In this document: positions 7,808 through 17,507 of the stretch, in pieces | Position numbering within the stretch: position 1 is the stretch's first letter | How the letters are laid out: the number at the start of each line of letters is the position of its first letter | Assembly (NCBI GenBank): GCA_900759565.1 | Contig: CAAEVV010000058.1 | Coordinates: 1-48,123 of the forward strand | DNA: 48,123 nt | Direction of reading: 5' to 3' | DNA from: an uncultured Collinsella sp. | Lineage (GTDB): Bacteria > Actinomycetota > Coriobacteriia > Coriobacteriales > Coriobacteriaceae | Notes under the pieces: generated by a model | The model's database searches: none | What the model was told of the DNA's origin: nothing | Seen by the model: the letters and a program-made list of their open reading frames with translations, nothing else | Translations under genes and position numbers: made by a program

Positions 7808-9961
7808 TTACTGAACTTTGCTGGCGAACTCGAGGTATTGCATGCGCTGCAGCTTGTCGATCGTCGAGGTGTATGGGCTGTCTTCAGATTCCAAGTTGTA
7901 GCGCAGCCCGTCGGCACCGAGATAGCCGGCGACATTGATGGTGGGCACATCTGACCTTGTTGCAAGCAGGGCCTTTTGATAGTCGGTGAGCGGGGCGCCG
8001 ATCTTATTAAGGGTAATGGCTGCAATCTCGTTTGCCCCGACGGTGTCGTAGACGTTGAGCTCGGTATTGCCGGCGATTTCATAGTTAGCCCAGACGAAAT
8101 AGGTTGACTGATAGACACGGAAAGCGTGGCTTGCCGTATCTTCCTGAGGGTACAGCTCGTCGTTGAGAGTCGTTGCGGCGCTCGGCTGATGGTCGCCAAA
8201 AAAGACAAGAACAACCGGTCTGCCGATATTGCGGAGCTCGTTGATAAAGTACTCGAGGTCCCGGTCGGATGCGTTGATGCAGGTGAGATAGGTGTTGAGC
8301 GCGCTATTGGCGCCCTCGCTGGCTCCCTCGACCCAATAGTTTGTCAGCTCTTCGGCGGGAACGGTGCCATAGTCGTAGCCGCCGTGATTTTGCATCGTGA
8401 CGTCAAAGATGAACTGCGGCGCTTCGTCGGTTCTAAGCAGGTCGAGTATCTTGTCGTAGGTGGCGTAGTCGCATACGCCGGCATGGTAACAGGGCGCACC
8501 TTCGAAATCGCCGATTGAAAGAAAGTCTCCAAAGCCCAGCTGCTGATAGATCTTATCTCGATGGTAGTTGACGGGGTTTTGCGGGTGCATAGCGGTAGCG
8601 GTATACCCAAGCTCTTTAAGGTCCTTTGCCAGGCTGTTGACGCCATTCATCTGATACAGCTGATAGGGGATCTTGCCTAATCCGACAAAGGCCGTTGTCG
8701 CTCCGGTCAAAAATTCGAATTCGGAGTTTGCCGTTCCGCCACCGGTGACCGAAGCGAGCATGGTGCCGCGAACAAGTGTGTCGGGAAGCGAGTTGTAGAA
8801 TGCGGGGCCGGTGTACCCGGCCGCCTGGAGCTGCTCAAAGCACGAAAGGTCGCTAAAACTCTCGTTCATGACGGCAACAATCGTCGGCTTGATTTCATTG
8901 AACTGGGCAACGGCAGCCGCGCGCTGCTCGCTCGAGCCATACGTGCTGTCGTAGGCGGCGGCGAGCTCCTGCTCGATGCTCTGCGCCTCATCGGGCGTAT
9001 AGCCTTCGGGCTTCTCAATGGGCAACTCGTTGACCATTTCGGTGAACGAAGTGATAAAACCCTGAGACGTATATGTGGTGATGGGCTGCCAACGGTCAAA
9101 TCCAAAATCCAGCGCCTGCTCCAAGTCGATGCTGGAAAAGCCTGAGAGCCCCACAACGGTCACTAGCAGAAAAGCGCAGAGGTTAGCGGCGATTGCGGGG
9201 AAGACATGGGTGGGCGTACGGAGCTTTCGCGGTCGGATAAGCGAAAGAAGCCCCAGGGAAATCTCCAGCAGGGCGAGAGAGGTTACGATTCCGGCGGTAA
9301 AGGTAAACTCGTATCCCTCGCTCACTTCCATTGCGGTGCCAAGGGCCAAGATATCGCTTGGCAGGATGGCTTCGCCTTTAAACGTTATGACGAAGTGCTC
9401 GGCAATGCCAAGGATGCAACAGGCGACGGGCACGAGGGCCATGACGCCTCCATGACGCTGTCCCAGCAAATAAAGGGAGAGCAGAACCGTCGCGAGCAGC
9501 CCGACGGAAAACCCGAATGAGTTGGCGGGAATGCGATAGAACGTTTCGTTACAGGCAATTTCGAGCGAAACGAACGAGAGCGCTGAAACAGCGGCGATGA
9601 CAAGGATGTCACGGCAAATACAGGCAACCGTTCCCGTCGCAAGATCGGTTTGGTCGATAAGTCCCGAAACCAAGGGCTCGACAAGAAGTATGACGGCGGT
9701 AGCACCGAGCGCCGAATAAGAAAGGACCCATAGGGAACAGTCCTCATTTACGAGCAATTGATTCGTAATCCATGCAGCTACCATGCCGAGCGGGATGAGG
9801 AGCATCGCGCACCAAAAGACGCGGGCAATGGGCGGCTTTTCGTTGTGTTTGATTGAAAAATACACGCGCACGACGACGGCGGCCACGATAAGGACGGCGA
9901 TGAATATGGGCAGATTGGCCATGTCACTCGAAGTGATTTCAAGGGGGATATCTTCGGTCAT
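7808..9961 (-). CDS. LTA-synthase-like membrane sulfatase / phosphoglycerol transferase
   Basis: A 717-aa polytopic protein. The N-terminal ~330 residues hold seven or eight hydrophobic segments; the C-terminal ~370 residues are an extracellular alkaline-phosphatase-superfamily domain. Visible metal and catalytic signatures are IVAVMNESFSDLS (first metal ligand), GGGTANSEFEFLTG with the likely nucleophile T410, MQNHGGYD, and FFGDHQPS (D590, H591). LtaS-family enzymes move phosphoglycerol from phosphatidylglycerol onto a glycolipid or glycan; related OpgB-type enzymes decorate periplasmic glucans. The exact acceptor cannot be read from sequence. Classical LtaS has five TM helices, so the longer membrane part is notable. 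Start ATG with AGAGGA upstream. It is divergently transcribed from uvrA across a 193-bp gap that must hold both promoters. Confidence 0.85.
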   Translation of the reverse strand: MTEDIPLEITSSDMANLPIFIAVLIVAAVVVRVYFSIKHNEKPPIARVFWCAMLLIPLGMVAAWITNQLLVNEDCSLWVLSYSALGATAVILLVEPLVSGLIDQTDLATGTVACICRDILVIAAVSALSFVSLEIACNETFYRIPANSFGFSVGLLATVLLSLYLLGQRHGGVMALVPVACCILGIAEHFVITFKGEAILPSDILALGTAMEVSEGYEFTFTAGIVTSLALLEISLGLLSLIRPRKLRTPTHVFPAIAANLCAFLLVTVVGLSGFSSIDLEQALDFGFDRWQPITTYTSQGFITSFTEMVNELPIEKPEGYTPDEAQSIEQELAAAYDSTYGSSEQRAAAVAQFNEIKPTIVAVMNESFSDLSCFEQLQAAGYTGPAFYNSLPDTLVRGTMLASVTGGGTANSEFEFLTGATTAFVGLGKIPYQLYQMNGVNSLAKDLKELGYTATAMHPQNPVNYHRDKIYQQLGFGDFLSIGDFEGAPCYHAGVCDYATYDKILDLLRTDEAPQFIFDVTMQNHGGYDYGTVPAEELTNYWVEGASEGANSALNTYLTCINASDRDLEYFINELRNIGRPVVLVFFGDHQPSAATTLNDELYPQEDTASHAFRVYQSTYFVWANYEIAGNTELNVYDTVGANEIAAITLNKIGAPLTDYQKALLATRSDVPTINVAGYLGADGLRYNLESEDSPYTSTIDKLQRMQYLEFASKVQ

Positions 9962-10154
9962 GGACGTTCCTCTGTTACAGCAAATTAAGTTCAGTTTTAG
10001 ATTACTCTAACCTTTCCACGGCATTTCGAGAAACAAAGCACCCGATACGCAAAGCAAAAGGTCTGCGAATCTTGTATTACGAACATCTGTGCGCGTTGAG
10101 TGCGCTAAACTCATCGACAGTGTGATTTGAGGTTATAGGAGGCAAGGAGCTTCC

Positions 10155-13034
10155 ATGTCTGATTCTTCTATCGTTATTCGCGGCGCGCGCGAGCATAACC
10201 TGCGCGATATCGACGTTTCCATTCCGCGTGACCAGCTCGTGGTCATAACCGGTCTTTCCGGATCGGGCAAGAGCTCACTGGCGTTCGATACCATCTATGC
10301 CGAGGGCCAGCGCCGTTACGTCGAGAGCCTTTCGAGCTATGCGCGTCAGTTTTTGGGCCAGATGGACAAGCCCGATCTGGACTCGATTGACGGCCTGTCG
10401 CCGGCTGTGTCGATCGATCAGAAAACGACGTCCAAAAACCCACGCTCGACGGTGGGCACCGTAACCGAGATTTACGACTATCTGCGTCTGCTGTTTGCTC
10501 GCGTGGGAACGCCACACTGTCCTGAGTGCGGTCGTGTCATTGAGCGTCAGACGACCGATCAGGTCGCCGATAAGGTGCTGGCGGCGGGGGAGGGCCGTCG
10601 CGCGTTTGTGTTGGCGCCGGTGGTTCGTGGACGCAAGGGCGAATATGCCAAGCTGTTTGAGGACCTGCGTGCGGAGGGCTTTAGCCGTGTGCGCGTCGAC
10701 GGCGAGGTGCGCTCGCTTGACGACCCGATCGACCTGGACAAGAAGTTCAAACACGACATTGAGGTCGTGGTCGACCGTATCGTGATTCGAGAGAACTCCC
10801 TGGGTCGCATTGCCGAGTCCGTTGAGCAGGCGACGGCACTGGCGCACGGTAACGTGAACGTGTACATGCTGCCCGAGCGCGACGCTCCCGAGGGAACCGA
10901 GGGCGAGCTGCTGGAGTATTCGCTGGCACTGGCGTGCCCGGAGCACGGGCATTCCATCGACGACCTGCAGCCGCGCGATTTCTCGTTCAACGCGCCCTAT
11001 GGTGCATGTCCCGAGTGCGATGGCCTGGGCTTTAAAAAGACAGTCGATGCCGAGGCGCTGATTGAAGACCCCTCAAAGTCGATTGCCGACGGAGTCTTTG
11101 GCAGCCTGTTCGGCAATTCCAACTATTATCCGCAGATTTTTGCTGCGGTCTGCAAACACTTTAAGGTGAGTGCCGATACGCCATGGGAGGACCTGCCCCC
11201 GCGGGTGCGTCGTGCGTTTTTGGATGGCATGGGCGACACGAAGATTTCGGTCGACTATCAAAAGCTCGATGGGCGTCGCAGCCAGTGGGACACTAAGTTC
11301 TCGGGTGTGCGCAATATCCTGTACGAGCGCTACAACGAGACGACGAACGAGAACACCAGGGCTCGCTTGGAGAAATACATTCGCGAAGAGCCATGCTCGA
11401 GCTGTCACGGTGCTCGCCTGCGTCCCGAGATGCTTGCCGTCACCGTGGGCGGCAAGTCCATTTACGATGTCTGCTGCCTGTCCTGTCGCGAGTCGCTCGA
11501 GTTTTTTGAGGGCCTGGAGCTTACCGAGCGTCAGCAGTTTATCGGCGGGCGCATCGTCAAGGAAATCCTGGAGCGCCTGCGTTTTCTGGTCGATGTCGGA
11601 CTCGACTATCTGACGCTCGGTCGCGCCTCGGCGACGCTTTCTGGCGGTGAGGCCCAACGCATTCGCCTGGCAACGCAGATCGGCGCCGGCCTCATGGGCG
11701 TTCTGTACATTCTGGACGAGCCGTCGATCGGCCTTCACCAACGCGATAACGAACGCCTGATCAAGACGCTCGAGCGCTTGCGCGATATCGGCAATACCGT
11801 TATCGTCGTCGAGCACGACGAAGATACAATTCGCGCTGCAGACTACGTGATCGATATGGGTCCCGGTGCGGGCGTTAACGGCGGACACGTGGTCGCCGCG
11901 GGAACGCCTGCCGATATCATGGCATGCCCCGATTCCATGACGGGTGCCTATTTGACCGGCAAGCGGATGATCCGCGTGCCCGATGAGCGCCGCAAGCCCG
12001 GCCGCGGCTGTCTTAAGATTACGGGCGCCCGCGCTAACAACCTCAAAAACGTTACCGCCAAGATTGAGTTCGGTACGCTCACAGTCGTTACCGGTGTTTC
12101 GGGATCGGGCAAGAGCTCCCTGGTCACCGATACGATTGCGCCCGCGCTTACGAATGCCATCCACCGTTCGACGCGTCCCGTGGGGCCGTACAAGAAGATT
12201 GAGGGCATCGAGTGCATCGATAAGGTAATCGATATCGACCAGTCGCCGATCGGCCGCACGCCGCGTTCGAACCCTGCGACCTATATTGGCCTGTGGGATG
12301 ATCTGCGTGCGCTATTTGCAAGCACGCCGGAGTCGAAGGCGCGCGGCTACTCGCCGGGACGTTTCTCCTTTAACGTAAGCGGCGGTCGCTGCGAGGCGTG
12401 CAAGGGCGATGGACAGATTAAGATCGAGATGCACTTCCTTCCCGATATCTATGTCCCCTGTGAGGTATGTGGCGGCAAGCGTTATAACCGCGAGACACTC
12501 GAGGTTACCTACCGCGGCAAGACAATCTCGGATGTGCTCGACATGAGTGTCACCGAGGCACTGGCTTTCTTTGGGAATATCCCGCAGATTAAGCGCAAAC
12601 TGCAGACCCTATATGACGTGGGTCTGGGCTACGTGAGCTTGGGCCAGCCCGCTACGACGCTTTCGGGCGGCGAGGCGCAGCGCGTGAAGCTCGCCAAGGA
12701 GCTTCATCGTCGTCAGACAGGTAAGACGTTTTACATTTTGGACGAGCCCACAACCGGCCTTCATTTTGAGGATGTTCGCCAGCTGCTCGACGTGTTGCAG
12801 CGCCTGGTTGATGCGGGCAACACGGTTCTGGTGATCGAGCACAACCTTGATGTCATCAAGGTTGCCGACCGCCTGATCGATATGGGCCCCGAGGGCGGCA
12901 ATGGCGGCGGAACCGTCGTGGTCTCAGGCACGCCGGAGCAAGTCGCGGCATGTTCGCAGAGCTACACGGGCAAGTTCTTGGCGCCGTTGCTCAAGCGTGA
13001 CCGTGAGCGTCAGGCGCAGCTTGACGCACAGTAA
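10155..13034 (+). CDS. uvrA: UvrABC excinuclease subunit A
   Basis: The damage-sensing ABC-type ATPase of nucleotide excision repair, which dimerises and loads UvrB on DNA. The 959-aa product has two ABC modules: Walker A GLSGSGKSS near residue 34 and GVSGSGKSS near 647; signature motifs TLSGGEAQRIRLA and TLSGGEAQRVKLA; Walker B YILDEPSIGLH and YILDEPTTGLH. CxxC zinc sites are visible as CPECGRV, CPECDGLGF, CSSCHG and CEACKGDG / CEVCGGKRY. Length fits the family (about 940-970 aa). Two possible ribosome binding sites (AGGAGG, AAGGAG) precede the ATG. The gene is followed by a terminator hairpin at 13055. uvrB and uvrC are 6.4 kb upstream and 2.3 kb downstream on the same strand. Confidence 0.98.
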   Translation: MSDSSIVIRGAREHNLRDIDVSIPRDQLVVITGLSGSGKSSLAFDTIYAEGQRRYVESLSSYARQFLGQMDKPDLDSIDGLSPAVSIDQKTTSKNPRSTVGTVTEIYDYLRLLFARVGTPHCPECGRVIERQTTDQVADKVLAAGEGRRAFVLAPVVRGRKGEYAKLFEDLRAEGFSRVRVDGEVRSLDDPIDLDKKFKHDIEVVVDRIVIRENSLGRIAESVEQATALAHGNVNVYMLPERDAPEGTEGELLEYSLALACPEHGHSIDDLQPRDFSFNAPYGACPECDGLGFKKTVDAEALIEDPSKSIADGVFGSLFGNSNYYPQIFAAVCKHFKVSADTPWEDLPPRVRRAFLDGMGDTKISVDYQKLDGRRSQWDTKFSGVRNILYERYNETTNENTRARLEKYIREEPCSSCHGARLRPEMLAVTVGGKSIYDVCCLSCRESLEFFEGLELTERQQFIGGRIVKEILERLRFLVDVGLDYLTLGRASATLSGGEAQRIRLATQIGAGLMGVLYILDEPSIGLHQRDNERLIKTLERLRDIGNTVIVVEHDEDTIRAADYVIDMGPGAGVNGGHVVAAGTPADIMACPDSMTGAYLTGKRMIRVPDERRKPGRGCLKITGARANNLKNVTAKIEFGTLTVVTGVSGSGKSSLVTDTIAPALTNAIHRSTRPVGPYKKIEGIECIDKVIDIDQSPIGRTPRSNPATYIGLWDDLRALFASTPESKARGYSPGRFSFNVSGGRCEACKGDGQIKIEMHFLPDIYVPCEVCGGKRYNRETLEVTYRGKTISDVLDMSVTEALAFFGNIPQIKRKLQTLYDVGLGYVSLGQPATTLSGGEAQRVKLAKELHRRQTGKTFYILDEPTTGLHFEDVRQLLDVLQRLVDAGNTVLVIEHNLDVIKVADRLIDMGPEGGNGGGTVVVSGTPEQVAACSQSYTGKFLAPLLKRDRERQAQLDAQ

Positions 13035-13054
13035 AGAGACGTTGTAGTACCGAC

Positions 13055-13090
13055 GCGCCACCGATTCCTTCTGATTCGGTGGCGCTTCTG
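13055..13090 (+). terminator. Terminator after uvrA
   Basis: A perfect 10-bp stem GCGCCACCGA / TCGGTGGCGC (13055-13064 / 13076-13085) is followed by TTCTGTGTG. The U-tract is weak, but the position right after the uvrA stop and before a new promoter fits a terminator. Confidence 0.65.
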
Positions 13091-13101
13091 TGTGTCGAGA
13101 T

Positions 13102-13130
13102 GGCATATGCGGCGGAATTGGCCCTATACT
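13102..13130 (+). promoter_or_regulatory. Candidate promoter for the YbaK-murJ-uvrC run
   Basis: TATACT (13125-13130) is a good -10 box 37 bp before the YbaK start; the -35 at 17 bp (GGCATA, 13102-13107) is poor. It follows the uvrA terminator and is the only likely entry point for the tightly packed YbaK-murJ-uvrC genes. Confidence 0.4.
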
Positions 13131-13167
13131 TAATCCTTACGTCGCTCTGCGAGGGAAAGGATGTGCC

Positions 13168-13668
13168 ATGGCAAAGGCTGTTAAGACGTCAAAAACCAAT
13201 GCGATGCGCGAGCTGGAAAGCGCCGGCATCTCCTATGTTCTCCATACGTACGAAGACGATGGCGACGAATCGTCGGGGCTGGGCGTCGCGATTTCCGAGC
13301 AGCTTGGCGAGGAGCCCGGTCAGGGATTTAAGACCCTGGTCTGCACGACGCCGTCCAACGACCATGTCGTGTGCTGCATTCCCGTTGCCGACGAGCTCGA
13401 CCTCAAGGCCGCCGCGCGCGCCGCAGGCGAAAAGTCGCTGACCATGATGCATGTCAAAGATTTGCTTGCCGCGACGGGGTATGTCCGCGGCGGTTGCAGT
13501 CCGGTCGGTATGAAAAAACGCTTCCGGACTCTGATCGATGAGACATGCGTCCTTTGGGATACCATTTTTATCTCGGGTGGCAAGCGCGGCTATCAGCTTG
13601 AGCTTGCTCCCGATGACTTAGTTGCATTTTGCGGGGCGACGGTTGCCCCGATCACGAGAGAGGACTGA
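13168..13668 (+). CDS. ybaK: YbaK/EbsC-type Cys-tRNA(Pro) deacylase
   Basis: A 166-aa protein of the YbaK/ProX editing family, which hydrolyses Cys-tRNA(Pro) mischarged by prolyl-tRNA synthetase. Supporting motifs are NAMRELESAGISYVLHTY at the N-terminus, KTLVCTT, the conserved lysine region LDLKAAARAAGEKSL, and the strongly conserved glycine loop GYVRGGCSPVGMKKRF. Length matches YbaK (about 160 aa). The ATG at 13168 is preceded by GGGAAAGGA (13153-13161); the longer in-frame version starting at 13090 would overlap the promoter and terminator region and was rejected. It ends 3 bp before murJ, so the two are co-transcribed. Confidence 0.9.
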   Translation: MAKAVKTSKTNAMRELESAGISYVLHTYEDDGDESSGLGVAISEQLGEEPGQGFKTLVCTTPSNDHVVCCIPVADELDLKAAARAAGEKSLTMMHVKDLLAATGYVRGGCSPVGMKKRFRTLIDETCVLWDTIFISGGKRGYQLELAPDDLVAFCGATVAPITRED

Positions 13669-13671
13669 GCG

Positions 13672-15354
13672 ATGCCGCAGGAAGAATCAAAGCGCGGAGC
13701 TCATTTTGCAAGAGAATCTGCGCCTCAGACACCCTCGTCCGAAGCTCCTTCGTCGCGAGATGACACTGACGACATGGGCTCGTCGGACTACTCCACGGTT
13801 GGTCGTTCCGCCGGGCTTATGACCATCCTGACCATCGTGTCTCGCGTCACCGGTTTTATCCGAACGTGGGCAATGGCGGCCGCTATTGGCATGTCGCTAC
13901 TCTCGTCCTCCTATCAGGTCGCCAACAACCTGCCCAATATGCTCTACGAACTCGTGATGGGCGGCATGCTCGTGACGGCGTTTTTGCCCGTGTACATGGG
14001 CGTGAGGCGTGAGCAGGGTCGCGAGGCCTCGAACGAGTACGTGGGCAACCTGCTCGGCATTCTGCTTTTGGTGCTGGGTGGCATTTCGTTGCTGGGGACC
14101 GTGTTTGCCCCGGGCTTTATCTGGACGCAATCGTTCCTTTCGGGTGACGGCGGCAGCATGGATACCGCTGCGTTCATGTTCCGTTTCTTTGCCATCCAGA
14201 TTCTGTTTTATGGTTTGGGCTCGGTGTTCTCGGGCGTTCTCAACGCACACCGCGACTACTTCTGGTCGACGTTTGCCCCGGTCCTCAACAATGTGATCGT
14301 CATTGCGAGCTTTATGGGTTTTGCGCCCGTGTCCGCACAGTTTGGCGAACGTGCCGGCATCATCTTGATTGCGGCCGGTACGACCCTCGGTGTCTTTGTT
14401 CAGATGGCATGTCAGATTCCCGCGCTTGGCAAGCACGGCGTGCATCCCCATATCCATATCGATTTTAAGGACCCCGCGCTGCGCCAGACGATTGCGCTTG
14501 GTATCCCGACGCTGCTCGCCACGGTGTGCATGTTTGTCTCGACTTCTATCACCAACGCTGCCGCGCTGGTGGTCCAGCCCGAGACTGGTCCTTCCGTCAT
14601 CGCCTATGCGCGCTTGTGGTACACGCTGCCCTACGCGCTGATTGCCGCCTCGCTTTCGACGGCGCTCTATACCGAGCTCTCTCACGACGCGCAGGAGAAG
14701 GATTACGACAGCGTTCGCACGGGCATTTCGCGTGGCGTCGCCCAGATGCTGTTCTTCCTGATTCCGTTCGCGCTGTACCTGATTGTCTTCGCGCGTCCGC
14801 TCAACATGATTTACTGTGCCGGCAAGTTTGATGAGTCCGGCGTGGCGCTGGTGTCCGAGTTCCTTGTCTACCTGGCGCTCTCGCTGCCGCTCTACGGCGT
14901 GGTCGTGTTGATGCAGAAGAGCTTCTCTGCCTTGCTCGACATGAAGCCCTATAGCCGCTATTGCCTGTATTCCGCCATCGGCCAGGCCGGCTCGGTTCTG
15001 CTGTTTGGCGTTGTGCTGGGCTTCGGTATGCCGGCAATCGCGCTTTCGTATGTCGTCGACTACGTGATCTTGGTCGGTTGCTCGCTGTGGTGGCTGCGTC
15101 GTCGTCTGCGTGGCCTTCAGGTCAAATCTATCCTGCATGGCGGTTTCTTTGGCCTTTTGCTCGGTGGCCTGGGCGCTGCCGCAGGCGCCGGCGTCATGTG
15201 GGCGCTTGAGCACTTTGTCGGGGCACTTGGCGGCTCGATTCTGATTACTCTTGGTTACGTTTGCGTTGCGGGTGTCGTCTCGCTTGCTGTTACCTTTGGC
15301 CTTGCCGTCGTCCTTAAGATGCCCGAGGTCTCGGCGCTGCTTCGTCGCAAGTAG
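13672..15354 (+). CDS. murJ: Lipid II flippase MurJ (MviN family)
   Basis: A 560-aa polytopic membrane protein of the MOP superfamily that flips undecaprenyl-PP-MurNAc-pentapeptide-GlcNAc to the outer face for cell wall synthesis. After a polar ~35-residue N-terminal tail it shows the MurJ start block SRVTGFIRTWAMAAAIG, NNLPNMLYELVMGGMLVTAFLPV, and about 14 hydrophobic helices. The conserved N-terminal arginines and the LPNMLYEL signature are present. The ATG at 13672 has AGAGGA upstream; a later ATG at residue 35 could be an alternative start that removes the polar tail. It is packed between the YbaK gene and uvrC with no gap at either side. Confidence 0.92.
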   Translation: MPQEESKRGAHFARESAPQTPSSEAPSSRDDTDDMGSSDYSTVGRSAGLMTILTIVSRVTGFIRTWAMAAAIGMSLLSSSYQVANNLPNMLYELVMGGMLVTAFLPVYMGVRREQGREASNEYVGNLLGILLLVLGGISLLGTVFAPGFIWTQSFLSGDGGSMDTAAFMFRFFAIQILFYGLGSVFSGVLNAHRDYFWSTFAPVLNNVIVIASFMGFAPVSAQFGERAGIILIAAGTTLGVFVQMACQIPALGKHGVHPHIHIDFKDPALRQTIALGIPTLLATVCMFVSTSITNAAALVVQPETGPSVIAYARLWYTLPYALIAASLSTALYTELSHDAQEKDYDSVRTGISRGVAQMLFFLIPFALYLIVFARPLNMIYCAGKFDESGVALVSEFLVYLALSLPLYGVVVLMQKSFSALLDMKPYSRYCLYSAIGQAGSVLLFGVVLGFGMPAIALSYVVDYVILVGCSLWWLRRRLRGLQVKSILHGGFFGLLLGGLGAAAGAGVMWALEHFVGALGGSILITLGYVCVAGVVSLAVTFGLAVVLKMPEVSALLRRK

Positions 15355-17301
15355 GTGCGTGTGGCCGGTCACGACAACATTCCAACACTCGCCGAGCAGG
15401 TTTCGCGCGTTCCCACGCAACCCGGCTGCTACCTTTGGAAAGATGCCAAGGGCGATGTCATCTATGTGGGTAAGGCGAAAAACTTGCGTGCCCGTATGCG
15501 TCAATACGTGACGCTGCAGGACGAGCGTCAAAAGATCCCGCTCATGATGCAGCTGGTGGCGAGCTTTGACTATATCGTGGTGGAGACCGAGCACGAGGCA
15601 TTGGTGCTCGAGCGCAATCTGATTGGCCAGTACCATCCGTACTTTAACGTCGATCTCAAAGACGATAAAAGCTATCCCTTTATCGCCATTACCAAGAGCG
15701 ACTTGTTTCCGGCTATTAAATACACGCGAGAGCGTCATAAACCGGGAACGCGCTATTTTGGCCCCTATACCGATAGCCGTGCGGCGCGTGAGACCATCGA
15801 TACGCTACGCAAGGTTATTCCTATTTGCTCGGCATCCTGTGCGGAATGGCGCCGCTGCCGCCGCATCGTCGAATCTCATAAGGGCGAAGAAGACATCGTC
15901 AATATGATTTGCGCGCAAAACGGGCGTCCCTGCTTTGACTACCATGTCGGGCGCGGGCCGGGCGCATGTGTCGGCGCGATTTCCCCTGCCGACTATGCCA
16001 AGAACGTCAAGCGTGTCGAACGTTTCTTGTCGGGCCATCGCAAGGATGTCGTCGACGAGCTTACGTCCGAGATGACGGAGGCAGCCGAGACACTCGATTT
16101 TGAGCGTGCGGCGCGCGTCAAGCGTCGTCTGGAAGTCATTAGGGGCTTGGACGACCGTCAGCAAGTCGTTTTTCCCTCCAGTGTCGATATCGACGTCATC
16201 GGCTTCTATCGCGAAGAGACTATCTCTGCCGCCTGTGTCTTTGTCGTTCGCGAGGGCCGAACGGTTCGAACTTGTGAGTTTATCCTCGATAAAGGCCTGG
16301 ATGTCGACGAGGAAGAGCTTCAATCGGGCTTTCTTAAGCGCTATTACGACGAGACGGCTGATATTCCAGCCGAGATTAATCTCTCTGTCGAGCTTGAGGA
16401 TGCCGAAGCGTTGGGGGAGTGGCTTGCGGCCAAGCGCGAACGCTCTTGCCATCTCCATAGGCCGCAGCGCGGCGAAAAGCACCGCCTGCTCGATATGGCT
16501 TCCACAAATGCGCGCCATGCCCTCATGCGCTACATGATGCGCACAGGGTATGCTGACGATCGCACCAATCAGGCGCTCCTGGAGCTCGAAAGTGCGCTGG
16601 CGCTGCCTGCTCCGCCGTTGCGCATCGAGTGCTTCGATATCTCGACGTTGCACGGCACCTTTACCGCCGCTTCGATGGTGGTATTTACCAACGGCCGTGC
16701 CGACAAGGGCCAGTATCGTCGCTTTAAAATTCAGGCCGAATTGGACGAGGCGAACGACTTCGTATCGATGTCCGAGGTTCTGGGGCGTCGCTATGCTCCC
16801 GAGCGCATGGCGGACGAGCGCTTTGGCTCGCGTCCCGATTTGCTCGTTGTCGATGGCGGCAAGCCGCAATTGACCGCTGCAATTAGGCAACTTGAGGCGC
16901 TTGGCCTCGATATACCAGTTTGTGGCTTGGCAAAGGCCGATGAGGAGGTTTTCGTGCCGTGGGACGAGACTCCCGTCGTGCTACCGACCGGCTCCGCTTC
17001 GCTTTATCTGATCAAGCAGGTTCGCGATGAATCCCACCGATTTGCGATTACGTTCCACCGCGAGTTGCGCGATAAGGCTATGACGGTTTCGGTGCTTGAC
17101 GACGTTCCGGGCGTGGGGCCCACCAGAAAACGTGCCATTATGCGCCATTTTGGCTCGATGAAGCGTTTGCGCGCGGCAAGCGAGCAGGAGATTGCGGAAG
17201 TTCGAGGCGTTCCGGCCGATGTCGCCAAAGCGGTCCACGAGGCACTTGTCGCATGGAATGCCGAGCGCGCCCAGGCATCGCCCAGCCGTTCCGAAAACTA
17301 A
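15355..17301 (+). CDS. uvrC: UvrABC excinuclease subunit C
   Basis: The dual nuclease of nucleotide excision repair. The 648-aa product shows an N-terminal GIY-YIG 3' nuclease (PGCYLWKD...VIYVGKAKNLRARM), a UVR domain for UvrB binding (MTEAAETLDFERAARVKRRL), an RNase-H-like 5' nuclease (IECFDISTLHG; PDLLVVDGGKPQL) and C-terminal tandem helix-hairpin-helix (DDVPGVGPTRKRAIMRHFGS; EIAEVRGVPADVAKAVHEAL). Start codon: GTG at 15355, directly after the murJ stop, or GTG at 15361; the second has AAGTAGG closer to normal spacing, so the start is uncertain by two codons. In many actinobacteria uvrC is followed by rapZ; here a 10.8-kb sialic acid locus lies between them. Confidence 0.97.
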   Translation: MRVAGHDNIPTLAEQVSRVPTQPGCYLWKDAKGDVIYVGKAKNLRARMRQYVTLQDERQKIPLMMQLVASFDYIVVETEHEALVLERNLIGQYHPYFNVDLKDDKSYPFIAITKSDLFPAIKYTRERHKPGTRYFGPYTDSRAARETIDTLRKVIPICSASCAEWRRCRRIVESHKGEEDIVNMICAQNGRPCFDYHVGRGPGACVGAISPADYAKNVKRVERFLSGHRKDVVDELTSEMTEAAETLDFERAARVKRRLEVIRGLDDRQQVVFPSSVDIDVIGFYREETISAACVFVVREGRTVRTCEFILDKGLDVDEEELQSGFLKRYYDETADIPAEINLSVELEDAEALGEWLAAKRERSCHLHRPQRGEKHRLLDMASTNARHALMRYMMRTGYADDRTNQALLELESALALPAPPLRIECFDISTLHGTFTAASMVVFTNGRADKGQYRRFKIQAELDEANDFVSMSEVLGRRYAPERMADERFGSRPDLLVVDGGKPQLTAAIRQLEALGLDIPVCGLAKADEEVFVPWDETPVVLPTGSASLYLIKQVRDESHRFAITFHRELRDKAMTVSVLDDVPGVGPTRKRAIMRHFGSMKRLRAASEQEIAEVRGVPADVAKAVHEALVAWNAERAQASPSRSEN

Positions 17302-17507
17302 ACGCGCTTCTAAACAACTGATATACATGATTTGCCGATTTTCAATCATTTATTTCGCGGCGATTACCAGCCGATTTCGGGTTTTATTAACGCTAAAACG
17401 TTTGACTAGCCATGGTGAACAACCCTGCTATCCTGCGGGTTGACGAAGACTGATATCTCACCTCGTCGATACATACTGTCTGGCGAATCGTTTGTCAATG
17501 AATTCGG

